From Ciona savignyi (taxonomy: Eukaryota; Chordata; Ascidiacea; Phlebobranchia; Cionidae): a stretch of DNA of 64,000 bases. Made by a program: the position numbers and the translations under genes. This document shows positions 51,901 through 63,100 of this stretch, piece after piece. Positions within the stretch are counted from its first letter, which is position 1. Each line of letters starts with the position of its first letter. The stretch lies in NCBI GenBank assembly GCA_000149265.1, contig CH003381.1:1657663-1721662 (forward strand), read 5' to 3'. Below the pieces are notes generated by a model. The model saw only the letters and a program-made list of their open reading frames with translations, made no database searches and had not been told where the DNA came from.

Positions 51901-54900
51901 GCATTTAAAAAGATCTTTCGAAATGTCGCATAAAAACATTTATATTTAAAAATTTTGAGTAATATTGCTCCAAACATTTTCTTCAAAATTGTTGTATCTG
52001 GTTTAACTTTTAGGTAAAACATCGCCTTTTGGGTTTTGGGGAGTTAAAATTGTTACACCAGTTGATGCGAGAATACAACCAGCAGTAGCCAGCCTTTGTT
52101 TTTGCTTTTTCCAGTCATTTTTGATCTTTTAACGATATATGTATACATATATGTCTATGATTTTTGGTATTTATTATTAATATTTATTAATTTTTTTCGC
52201 CTTTGTTTTCTTTGTTATTCTATTATTTTTCGATATTCGGAAGAAATATGGCAACTTCGCGGTTGTTTACCGCAAAATCAGCCTGCCAGCATGATCAAGG
52301 CCGACAGCGATTCTGGTGATGAAATACCATACTTGTCAACCATGTGTGACGTCATCACGCTTAGTTAAACTTTGTAATACGTAACTATCTTCTACAAGCT
52401 ACCAGTAACGAGTAATTTGAGTATGAAGTATTAATTGTGATGTCATTACAAATACTATGACGTCATCAAAAAAATAAAGATGCCAATTTGTAGAAAATTA
52501 TTTACTGGACAACTTTGTAATAAATTATTTTCCTAAGTCCAAAAGTATTCGCAGCAAAAGGTAAAAGTTCCGTCGTGGTGAAAGGGTTGTGCGCGCTGGT
52601 ATTTTATATAAGCGTACTTATTTTTGCCGCATGATGGCGTAAAGAGACGAATTGTGACACTTATGGCGAGTGAAAGGTTACCAGCACGCTGCTAAATTGA
52701 ATGCACGCACTTAAATTAACAGCGCCCTGATTTTACTGAATTATTACATCAATGGCAAACCATATGTCCTCCCTAAATACGCCACTGTTTCTGACAAATT
52801 TGGGATTAAATTTTCATTTCGTGAAAACTGGTGCGTGAGCTTTCGCACTATACCAAAACAAATATCTTGGCCTAGAGAACGCCTTGCTAACTCCTAAGCG
52901 CTGTGAAGAACTGGGATCAAATTTAGACTACCCATTACCGATTCCATTATTAACTTAATATGTGCAGCAGGTTGCCGTGTTTTTACAACAACTCTGTTGT
53001 GGCGTATGATTTCTTGTGTTCGTATATTCGTGATGCTTACAAAATTCAAATTAATAAAACTTTAGGTGGCGTTTTACGACTACAATGCACGTACATGCCA
53101 AGCAACCAAAGTATGCGGACATTTCAAGCAAGTGGTCTACGCCGAAAGTTACAGGATTGGATGTGGGATCAGCGTGTGTCAGTGAGTTTATGCATGCATA
53201 ATATTAAACGGTTTGTACTTCATTCTTTTCTACTTGAAGGTAGATAGAGTTTGAGTGTAAATTAATGTTTATTTTAATAAGTTATAAATCCAATTCGTGT
53301 CGGGCTTTGATCTTGGTTATTCATGTTCCATACATTGGTTTAGCTTAGTTTTCTAAAAAAGTAACGTGATGACACCCCCCTTAGGAAAAACTTAATGTTA
53401 TTATACATTCGCGATATCGGGGATCCCCGCGAAGTAAACTTTTAAAAAACATTTTTTTAAAGTTCAAAAATAGTTATTACTTGTTGGAAAAAATAAATAA
53501 TCATTGGTACAATTTGTCACATATTGCATAAAATATAACATCACTTCCTTCACTGTACTACATTTTGAACGTTCTTTAACCGATGTTGCTCTAATCTGGT
53601 AAAATACTTTATTTAAAATTTAACAAGTATTTACATATGCTTACCAAGACCCGAACTTGCTCGGCCTAAACTTTTAAATGACTTTATTATATCTCAGTGA
53701 CACACGTAATATTATCCTTATTTTAGAAACCTTCTTGGATCCAACAACAACGGTTTTCTTATCAGTTGCAACTATGGCGTACATGGGGGAGATGTGACGT
53801 AAGGACATTAGATTTATCTTCAACATTACCCTTGAACAGAATTATTGGTATTACAATGCAGTCGGACTGCACAGCTTAACGGCTAGCTTTATCCATTGTG
53901 TCCTTGGGCAAAGAACTAGAAAACCCAGTAGAATGGTGTATCAGTATACCCGAAGATAGTTCGAAATTCTTAAACTTTTACAACATGTACTGCAATAGTT
54001 TTGGAAACCCGACGGTGGGCATAAGATAATCTTAGGATTGCCTGTATTGTAATGTCCATTGTGTTTTTTATTTCACTAGAATAAAACATGGACTTCAGTT
54101 GCTAACATAATCACCATGGTTCATAAAATATAAAAATATTTTCAACCTATTCTGTGGGTGGAATGTATATGTCTAGTTATTGGAATTTAATATTTAAACA
54201 CACTTAATTAACTACAGTGTCCAAGAAGCTGACGGTACGCTTACCAACAAAAGACCATATAGAACAGGGGTGGTTTGTTCCCAGTGTGGGGCAGGGGATA
54301 CTTGTGTTGACAGATTGTGTACAAACCCTGCAAGGGATGTGTCCAGCAGTAAGTCAACAGTTTTTTTGTCCTTTATACCCATTTGATCTTTAGACTAAAC
54401 AATGTATTAAAAATTATTTAAACTTGTTTAAACCTTCTCTCATTAATCATTTTTTAATTAGTTTGATATTTTTCATATAAATCATGGAGTCGTACATTGG
54501 CAGCTCACAAAGCAATACAGATTGCATAGGAGTGAAAAGCCACTGCATGTGCTTTTTACTTGGATTATGATGCTCACAGTATGTTATTAATATGCTAATC
54601 TATATAACTTATGTTTCTGGCTTGTTTGAGTTGATTTATGGGTAAGGTAAAATGTGGAATGTTGCACCGGACTTTACTGCTAAATGCTTTCTTCAATTTT
54701 GTGCATTTGTGCACATTTTGTATTGCACATTTTTCTAAGTAGTTCACATTGCGTTTGTGAATATTGATTTAATTTTAGGATAAAGAATTTGTTATGGTTA
54801 TTCCCGTAATTGAAAAAAACAAGGTGATTAACACACGGGCAATTGTCAGATTTTTTAGTTAGTTTTACTTGCCCACATAAAATTAAAGATTATCAAAGTT

Positions 54901-57108
54901 TATTTAAATTTATACCTTTTCATTTAAAGGTAGCACTGAAACAACTGCTTCAATACTGACAACAGGTTCAGTTTTTTTTGTTAGAATTTTTAATTTTTTG
55001 AGTATTTTTATTTTTATTTCTTCCGGATAGTAATATGTAATCTAGGAATGTAACTATATTTTTCTTATTTAAAGGTGAAACAACTGTATCCCAGATAAGC
55101 ACAACCGATTCTCCAACAACAGGTTTGCTAAAAAACAATAAATGTTGTTAAAACTTCTTTTGATTTCTATATGATAGTACTATTAAATTTGATTGTACTG
55201 ATAGTATAATAGCATCAAGTCAGTTGTGGACAAATACTGATATTTATTGTTCTTTGAAACAACAGGTGCTTTAAGGCATGCACTCATGGTCCCAAAGCTT
55301 GCATAGGCCAAACTATTGTAACATTTATTTTGAGATTAAAAAATGGTGGGTAGGTTGAAACACGGGCATTTCTGTAATTTATATCAGCCCATACTAGGTT
55401 CACTGAGGTCCTGCAACGTGTTTATTATTTGATAACTGAATTCCAATGCTTTGGAAAATCTATACACAACAACAAATAATAGTTGTCAACACAAATAACT
55501 CTTTTTTTAACTTTCGACAGTTCACTGCATGGTTAGACATCAAAACAAAAGTTATGTTGTGGTTTAATGTGTAGATCAGTGGTTCTTAAACTTTTTCAGT
55601 CGCGCCCCCCTTGAGATTTGTGATTCATGCTCACGCCTCACCTACACAAAAATCAAATTTACAAAAAAAGAGCAATAATTTATTTGCCATTACCCTGCTT
55701 AGTGTGAAGGATGCAAGGGATCGCAAACATTTAACAATGGAATTACTATTACATTTATATACCTTGCTTTTACTTTGCATTATTGACGCATAATAAGCAT
55801 TTCTATCACGACGCAACAATAGCCATTATGCGTTAATATACCACGATTCCTTTATTAATGATTGACGGAGATGCGACACACCTCTTTATAATAAGGTTAT
55901 ATGGTGTTTTAATAAGTAAGATTACTCGTTTCAAATGCTTCGTTTCGTCGATATTCATCCTATCCTACACGCATTAACTCACGACACGTTTATTGTAGTT
56001 TTTCATTACTACTTAATAACGGTACTGTTGCTTAATGAATTATCTTTCTGGCTTTAAAGATTAGTTTGAGAGGTTCTGAAACCGCATTCTAAGGCAATTT
56101 AACATTGCTAAAGCGCGAAAACGATTTTCTCGTATCCCACGCATTTCGCTAATCGTTTCAAAATCGTTAATTCGAACCCTGCAATATGTCACTGTCATGC
56201 TCGCGCCCCCCTTGAGAAGCTTCCACGCCCCCCAAAGGGGGGCGCGCCCCCCAGTTTAAGAACCCCTGGTGTAGATTAATGTGAATTTTCCCATTTTCAA
56301 CAGATATTTCAAACACCACTAGCAATATACTAACTGCAAGCACACATATATTAACTGCAACAAGCTATGTATCAACTGTTCAGAATAAGGTTAACTCAAC
56401 CACAACTTCAGGTTTAAATATAATACATTGGTTATATGTTGTGCATTTGGTGCTGCATTGCAAGGCATGCATTTGTTACCGCATAAATTACATGATATGG
56501 GCTGCAAGATTTTGACTTTCTTTATGGCTTTTAATTCGTTTTTATTAAAGAAGTAAAAACATTTTATGTTTTATCTACATTTGACTTGTGACAGGCATTA
56601 AATAAAAGATGATTTTTTAGGATTTTCTTTGTAGTTAATTTTTGGACCTTTTAATAAAATTATTATTATGATTACAACGATTTTTGGAATTAACTTTGTT
56701 TTGTCCAATTTCTGTGGCAGTTCAAATTGAATTGTTTGGTTTAGTTTCTTTATATACCTGGCATCGCGTTCACTGTATCGGTTGCCTAATACTATAAGCA
56801 AATTAGCTTTGGTGTTTATTAGGATTTCCTGTACTCATGCATCAGCAACCAAATTTAAATTATATTTTATATATCCAGCCACATTGAACTCCTGCGACAT
56901 TGCTGTCTGCGGTGGCCCAATAGCAGCTTCATCATGCAACAATGCTACCGGTAACTACACATGCAACTGCCAGCCGAACTACTTATTTCAGCAAGTGAAT
57001 GAAACATCATCATGCTTTTACAACAGCGCAACTGGAATGGTCCCATCTATACTAAACTCCATTTTGCTGATTTTACTTTGCTTTCTGGCCCCTAAGGTTT
57101 GTTTCTAA
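48964..57108 (+). CDS. CAP-domain protein with mucin-like stalk, EGF-like domain and likely GPI signal
   Basis: Exons: 48964-49057, 50752-50944, 51119-51257, 53066-53181, 53727-53798, 54218-54348, 54930-54965, 55075-55122, 56304-56411, 56879-57108; 1167 bp, 388 residues, phase kept. Residues 1-31 form a signal or anchor (FGIACAFGAVSLLLIFQVF). The CAP (CRISP/Antigen 5/PR-1) domain covers about 45-205, with the expected cavity residues in KHNELRR, GENL, LWYDE and GHFKQVVYAESYRIGCG. A Cys-rich hinge follows (CSQCGAGDTCVDRLC). Three short exons of 12-36 codons are rich in Thr and Ser, like an O-glycosylated stalk. Then comes an EGF-like six-Cys domain (spacing 4, 8, 8, 1, 14) and a hydrophobic C-terminus without a basic tail, which suggests a GPI anchor. 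Molecular role unknown; a cell-surface or secreted protein is inferred. Confidence 0.85.
49794..49925 (-). other. Coding-like orphan segment in CAP intron 1
   Basis: On the minus strand a 43-codon frame ends in TGA at 49794-49796 and includes GLGDGDGDQKAEWFIFHPDL and VDFTKITTNKDFPGKEK. The composition looks protein-like, unlike most short frames here. The upstream end is a stop at 49926-49928 close to a weak acceptor (TTGTTAAG). I do not recognise the family. It may be the last exon of an antisense gene, or a gene fragment. Confidence 0.3.
50070..50352 (+). repeat. SINE in CAP gene intron 1
   Basis: Near-complete: head GGTTTAGTGTGTCGCCTTTC (with a short deletion in the arm), body GGACATTGCCTGAACCCAGC and tail AATCATGAATATCCTATGC. 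Sense orientation to the host gene. Confidence 0.9.
51585..52755. repeat. Three related inverted/direct repeat modules in CAP intron 3
   Basis: A module of about 80-120 bp with AATTGTGACAC, TGAAAGGTTACCAG and CGCTGCTAA-type blocks occurs at 51585-51672 (minus), 51727-51790 (plus) and 52633-52755 (plus). The first and last could pair as a hairpin across about 1 kb. Probably a foldback-type MITE; target duplications were not found. Confidence 0.65.
53860..54070 (+). repeat. Decayed SINE in CAP intron 5
   Basis: Order of landmarks kept (CACAGCTTAACGGCTAGC, TTGTGTCCTTGGGCAAAG, CAATAGTTTTGGAAACCCGA, CGGTGGGCATAAGATAATCT), but with many changes. Confidence 0.65.
54799..54855 (-). repeat. SINE tail fragment
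   Basis: GGTTATTCCCGTAATTG followed by GATTAACACACGGGCAATTG, which matches the family's 3' part on the minus strand. Lies in CAP intron 6. Confidence 0.6.
55577..56268. mobile_element. hAT-type non-autonomous element next to a splice acceptor
   Basis: A 692-bp insertion with ends CAGTGGTTCTTAAACTTTTT and CCAGTTTAAGAACCCCTG and an exact 8-bp duplication GTGTAGAT at 55569-55576 and 56269-56276. CG-rich subterminal GCGCCCCCCTTGAGA-type blocks are inverted at the two ends. It ends 35 bp before CAP exon 9. No transposase. Confidence 0.9.
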
Positions 57109-57777
57109 AAATATCCGATTTATTCCCAATTTGTTTCCCCAGTTTTAGTTTTCCTTTAAACCTTATTCATCAGACAGAATTTTTCACCCTAATTTCCATT
57201 TTATGTGTGATATACTTTATACGTGCCAGTTGCACTTATCATTCGGCCTTACAATCATTTGCTTTAAAATAAAATGGTGTGATCTTTGCAAAAAGGACAT
57301 GTAAAACATGGTTCCAGTGGAATAGAAAATAATAATATGTCCCAGTATTTAAAGCTTTATACTTTTTCAAATAAAGTTTATTTAAAAAAATGTGGTGTAA
57401 ACCACTATTTTATATGTGGTGTAAAATTGTGATATAGTGATTTTAAATCTATTTTTTTATATGTATAATCAAAATCTAAAAAAAAAATTAAAAGAGTTGT
57501 GTAAAACATAACTGAAAAACTAATATTCTGGATAACCTGTCAATCAGTTTACTGTAAATTTTACAGCTGATTTAAAAACATTTTGGCTTCTAGTACTTAG
57601 TAGCATAGCGTTTGTATTTCTTTATAAATAAAATATATTTTAAATATAAACCTTGTTTTTTTTTTATATATTAAGAACATGTACAGAGGAGAAGGGTCTA
57701 TTAAAAATCTCTATTACGAAATTGACTAAACGTATATTAACTAAATTAGCATGTCAATGTATTAAAACATTCAAGGT
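57109..57777. other. 3' flank of the first CAP gene
   Basis: AT-rich, probably 3' UTR at first. Several AATAAA-like hexamers occur (for example near 57268 and 57626), but I cannot pick one. No other feature. Confidence 0.5.
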
Positions 57778-57977
57778 ATTGTAGTGTGTTCTTTTGTTGC
57801 ATCGTGTTGTGCATGATTCGGACGTTTCTTTAATTTGGTAGAACCCCTTAATTGGCTGGTTTCAGGCAATACCCATTAAGTCTCTTGCACAAGGACACAA
57901 GCTATCAGTTTCGACTCTGCAACCCTGCAACCTTCCGGCTAAAAGGCGCCGCTCTAAACCACCAGACCGGTCGGGCT
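57778..57977 (-). repeat. SINE fragment (head and front body)
   Basis: Minus-strand copy from GTAGTGTGTTCTTTTGTTGC through GGTAGAACCCCTTAATTGGC to the head (AAACCACCAGACCGGTCGGG). The tail half is missing. Confidence 0.75.
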
Positions 57978-58087
57978 AGCAGCGGACGCTCGAATCACTA
58001 ACCCTATATGTATATAAAAAATGTATATACCGAAACTAAGAATTGCTCTATAGGCTACTTGTGCGAAAGCGTCTGGTATGTCTTCGA

Positions 58088-58250
58088 CCGATTAGCTCAG
58101 TCGGTTAGTGCGTGGGCTTTCAGCAGAAGTTTTGCAGGTGCAATAGCTTCGGTAACCCGGCGATGGGCGCGAGGTGATCTGACGATTGCCCGTGTGATAA
58201 CCCCTTTGGTTTTCCCATTCACGGGGATAAAGATGAATATCCTCCCCCTA
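58088..58250 (+). repeat. SINE copy with tRNA-like box A and internal deletion
   Basis: The head reads GATTAGCTCAGTCGGTTAGT, which fits the tRNA box A consensus (TRGCNNAGYNGG) exactly, unlike the other copies. After GCAGGTGCAATAGC it jumps into the late body (GGGCGCGAGGTGATCTGACG) and a tail AAAGATGAATATCC, so about 130 bp is missing. Confidence 0.75.
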
Positions 58251-58481
58251 ATCAGAATTATGCATTCTACTCGGTAATATGCCTTTAGTCACAGTTCTGT
58301 CCTCAACACTTTGCTCTTCGCCTACGGGGAAAACCTTTTCGATTTTGTTTTTAACTTGATAAAAGTTGTTTCAGTCTAATAGTTCGGGCATGACGAAAAC
58401 TTCCGCTTATTACGTAACAAAAATATCAATCATTATAAAAGTACAATGGGAGGTCTTTTGACAAGCTATAAACATTTGATA

Positions 58482-58986
58482 CAGTAGAACCCCGCTTACC
58501 TGACCACCTGTGGGACCGTGATCAAGCGGTCGCGTTAGCGGGGTGGTCGTGTTAGCGAATTTTGATTTGCAGCAAGTTGTCGTCATATGCAGCTTAAACG
58601 TCTGCATTTTTACTAATTTTTTACCAAATGCCATTATTTGTATCAGATACTGCAGAATGAATTAGGTTTATCTTGTAGGATTCAGTTCTGTCTGCCACGT
58701 TTTTTGTGTGCGCTCAATTATTCTTATTGTTTTGATCATAAATAAAATGTAACCTTGTTATTTTGGTAACAAATACAAATTATTTAGCACATGTGGTCAC
58801 TTAAGCGGAGTCAAATTTGAAGTTTTGGACCAAAATATGGCGGTCCTGGTCTGGAAACCGGGGTGGTCGCGTTATTGAAACAGAATACAATGCATTACCA
58901 TAGTAAATTATTTGGGACCGCACTAAAGTGGTCTTGATAGTGAGGTGGTCGTGTTATCGAGATGGTCTCCAAGCGGGGTTCCACTG
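58482..58986. mobile_element. pogo/Tigger-like MITE with TA target duplication
   Basis: A 505-bp element with inverted ends CAGTAGAACCCCGCTT and AAGCGGGGTTCCACTG, flanked by TA at 58480-58481 and 58987-58988. Ends of this form and a TA duplication are typical of the pogo/Tigger branch of Tc1/mariner. Repeated GGTGGTCGCGTTA-type motifs inside; no transposase seen. Confidence 0.85.
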
Positions 58987-58988
58987 TA

Positions 58989-60144
58989 TTATATTACCAA
59001 AGTGTGTAAAAGTCGTAATATTTACACAATTTTTACATAAAGTAAAATTTTGGCGGCTTAAAGTTTAGTTAGACATCAAAGTACAGATAGTGAGAGCGCC
59101 CATTGGCCTTATTTTAGTCGTTTTTCCCTTGGGCAAGTCACTTAGAAGACTTTATATTAACTGATTGGATAAGTTTGTTGTACTAAAACAGTTGCAACGC
59201 CCATTTTATGCAATACATAACTGTGAGCATTTAACGTCGACAACATGAGTAGGCTATACCATAAAACCTATCCAGATACTAACGCGTCTTACTTCTGCAT
59301 AATTGCGCGGTCAATTTCAATGACTTGATGTAAAAAAATATTAGGAAATTAAAATCACATGTATTATCCTAAATCCACATCAAATAAATAAGTTTTTACA
59401 AAACTACTTGGTTATATTCTTTATATAGCAAAAAATATTTGTGAATATTTATGCAAAAATACAACTTTAAGCTAATTTCGAGCAATTCCTAGCATTTTTT
59501 TGGTAAAAGAAGCATATTTTTAGACAAGCTAAGTCGTAAAATATTATGGCGTACCAAGTTACAAGTGATGGTCATATAATAAACAAAGTTCATTACACAC
59601 GCAGTTTACTTAATTGATTTTAAATCATAAATTTGCCGGAAATGACGAGTCACAGACTCCAATATAACAAGTAAATAAGTGATTTCACAAGTCAAAATGA
59701 TTATTTCATTAAGAGATAAAAACATATATATATATATATATACATAACCACTTTGTATGTTTATACAATATATATATATATATAAATATAATCATTCATA
59801 TATATATAAGTAAGGCGAGTGTTATTAAATTGTGTAGTTTTGTTAAAATTAATGAAAGCGAGTTAGTATCGGTAAATATTTAATAAAAAAAATGTTTTTT
59901 AGTTTGTCAGGGCATATCTAGAAACGAAATCTATCTCAAAATAGAACAAATTAAAAAAATAAATATTTAAATGCGTGGATCAATGCAGACTGGTTTGTAT
60001 TGCACAGGAAAGGAAAGACGCGTAGGTGAACCGGTCATATAGGTCTCTTACGTTCATATCGGTTAAGGAAGTCTGCTAACAGTCAGGCATCCCGACTGCT
60101 TATAGGCTGTAGTTATCAACCATTGTAAGTGTAGTTAATTCGCT
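58989..60144. other. Intergenic, upstream of the second CAP gene
   Basis: AT-rich, with TA microsatellites at about 59722-59742 and 59768-59812 and a short SINE fragment near 59130. The last 150 bp should hold the promoter of the second CAP gene, but no clear TATA box was found. Confidence 0.5.
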
Positions 60145-63100
60145 ATGAAAAGTAATCGCAAAGTGCTTTTAAGTTTTGCATGTGCTTTAGGAGCTGTATT
60201 ACTTTTGCTGATTTCCCAACTGTTGGAATATTCTTATGGTAAGTACATTTATTACGTTAGCTTAATACCGTGCTTTAAAATGTACCATTTCATTTTACAC
60301 ACCTCCAAAATTAAACATAAAATATCATTTTCTTTTTTTTACTAACGTGCTTATCGTCGTAAAAGTTTAGCAAAATATAATTTAGAGTTTCGCCAGATTA
60401 CTATTACCGGTTACGTGATGTATGCAATATAAGAGCGAAGAAATAATGTTATCCACTTTATATTAATATAACCGCAACCTTTCAGAACACAAGTTGGATT
60501 TTAAAGTCATAAATGTACAAACTGTCATTTAATATAGTATATATTTTGGTATGCATTTATTTAACAGTCAAAACTTGATCCAGCGTGTCCGGTATGGCGT
60601 ATGGCAAAGCGTAAAGGAACTGTCTTTCAATCGGTATATTAACGCCGTAAACACAATGGAAGATAGGATCATTTACTTATATTTGGAAAACTTTGGAGGT
60701 CGTATGCTGGCTGTATAGCTATATTTAAATCTATATGCCTTTTTATTGCTCATGCGGTATTACGTAATACAGCATGTGTAATCGAAATTAAACTTCAGTT
60801 TATATCACAGGCCCATCGATATTATTTCGACAACGAAGGGCCCTTTCGGTCTTAATGACAGAAATTCCATTGACGGACGCACACAAGAATGATTTTGTAA
60901 ACAAGCACAATGAATTAAGGCGTGCAGTGGTGCCGAACGCTACCGACATGAGGCTTATGACATGGGATAATGAACTGGCAGCACTGGCTTATACATATAC
61001 AAAGTAGGAATTTTCATATATGACCATTAGAATTTAAAAATACAAACAATGTTTAAGATCGCAGGTAAAAAGTGCAAAATAGATAATAAACTCAAAATAA
61101 CAAATCATTTGTGCGAAAACGCTTTTGATCTTAACTGCACCAAGGATCACCTAGGTTATTTATATTTTCCATCAGGAATTGTCAGTTCGTGCACAGTTCT
61201 GGGCTTACCACATCTCTGTTCTCACGCGTTGGGGAAAACTTAAGACAAGTGGGCTCGAGCAGCGAGGCAGTAGACACGATTCCAAACTCATCCACCCAAC
61301 TGTGGTACGACGAGGTAGGAGAATATTATAAACTTTAACCTTCTGTTTTTGCCTATATAAAACGGCAGCTTAGGACTAAATTGTCTATAAAACCGGCATT
61401 CCAAGAAACTTGCAAGATCAGGTTGGAAATTTACACAATAGTGTATTAAAAGGTCATATTTATTTAGTAAAAAATATCCCCGGCCGGTTAGTCTGCGGTT
61501 TAGTACGTAGCCTTTCAAACGAAAGATTGCAGGTTGGAAACTAGTTGCTAGCTTGTCGGTTGTGTCCTTGGGCAAGGCACTTTACGGAAATTGCCTGAAA
61601 ACAGCGGATTAGTGGGTTCTACCAAATTGAAGGAACGTGTCTATCATATACAACACACTGCAATAGCTCCGGTTACCCGACGGTCGGTGCGTCGGTGATC
61701 TGAATATTACCCGTGTGTTAACCCGCTTGGTTTTTCCATTCACGGGAATAAACATGAATATACTATCCTATCTCAATGTTTATCTCTCGGTACAAGTTGC
61801 ATTAACGTGTACCAGCATTGAATTTACTGGGTCAAGAAAAGAATGTGTGACAGCCAAAGTGTTGTTTGTATGGGGGTCTAATTTATTATAAATTACATTT
61901 TAACGTTCCCTCATCTTTAGGTTGCATATTACGACTACAATGCACGTACATGCAAAGCAACCAAAGTATGCGGACATTTCAAGCAAGTGGTCTACGCCGA
62001 AAGTTACAGGATTGGATGTGGGATCAGCGTGTGCGAGTGAGTCAGCTTTACTCATATATTAATTTGCAATAAATTATAATATGCAAAACTATGTATCACC
62101 ACGTCTCTTTGTCGTAATATTTAATTAGCCAGATGTCCTTTTATTGTGGAATTAAAATACAATGGAACTAAAATAACTTTTTTACCTAGAGATATCTTCT
62201 AAAATATAAAAACATGACACTTTATAATACAACACTACTCACCACGTGGTATAAATCCAGTTGAAAAATTATACTAACACAAATCTATACTGAATATATA
62301 CCGCTTTCCGGAACCCCGAGATATACACTCCACTGAAGTCACAACACCACATATGAACAGGGAAAAAGTATTTACTAAAATTAAAAAAATATTACCCAAT
62401 ATGAATTAGATGAGCAGTGGTAATACAAACTAGTAAAACTACTTAAGCTTTTTATATTTAAAAAAACGTCCTTATTGTACGTTGTGTGCCACCCAATTAG
62501 GCATTGAGTAAACGAACCCTCCCGGTTTCGGATATAGTAGTCCTGTAGGCTCGCGCTTTCTTTTGTCTGGATGCTTCTGCTCGTAGCTTTTCGATAGAAA
62601 TCTTTATTCTGGTTACTTTGAACTTGGCATAGCTTGCTCTGTCTATACAGAATGCCTACAGTAGCCACGATTTTTAATGTCTATATCTCTTGATTCGGTT
62701 TATTGGTGTTCTGCGTCTCATTCAATATACAGTTACGTTCGCGAAGCAAGTTACTTAGTACGTTATTCAGCATGACGCCAGTTGTATAGTCTAAGGTACG
62801 TTATACAGCATGACGCAGGTTATCTCAAGTACGTTATTGTAGGTTATTTATGGGTTATATAAATTTCCAGAATATATAGGGAATTTACAAGGTGCAAAAA
62901 GTTTACGTGCGAGACGTTTCACATCTGCACGTTTGACTAACTGTGGGAATTGGGTGAAAAAACTATGTTAATGATTTAAACGGCAAAAATACAAAAGGCC
63001 CGTACAAGGTGATAATTACGTACAAAGTAATAAAACGTGAGAGTCGGTAAACTTGAAACGCAAAAAAAACGACGTTAAAACACAAAATATTTTAGACATA

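Noticed and set aside
53409-53434. Palindrome around GGGGATCCCC as a functional site
   Set aside because: A short self-complementary stretch inside a CAP intron. It can arise by chance and nothing around it supports a role.
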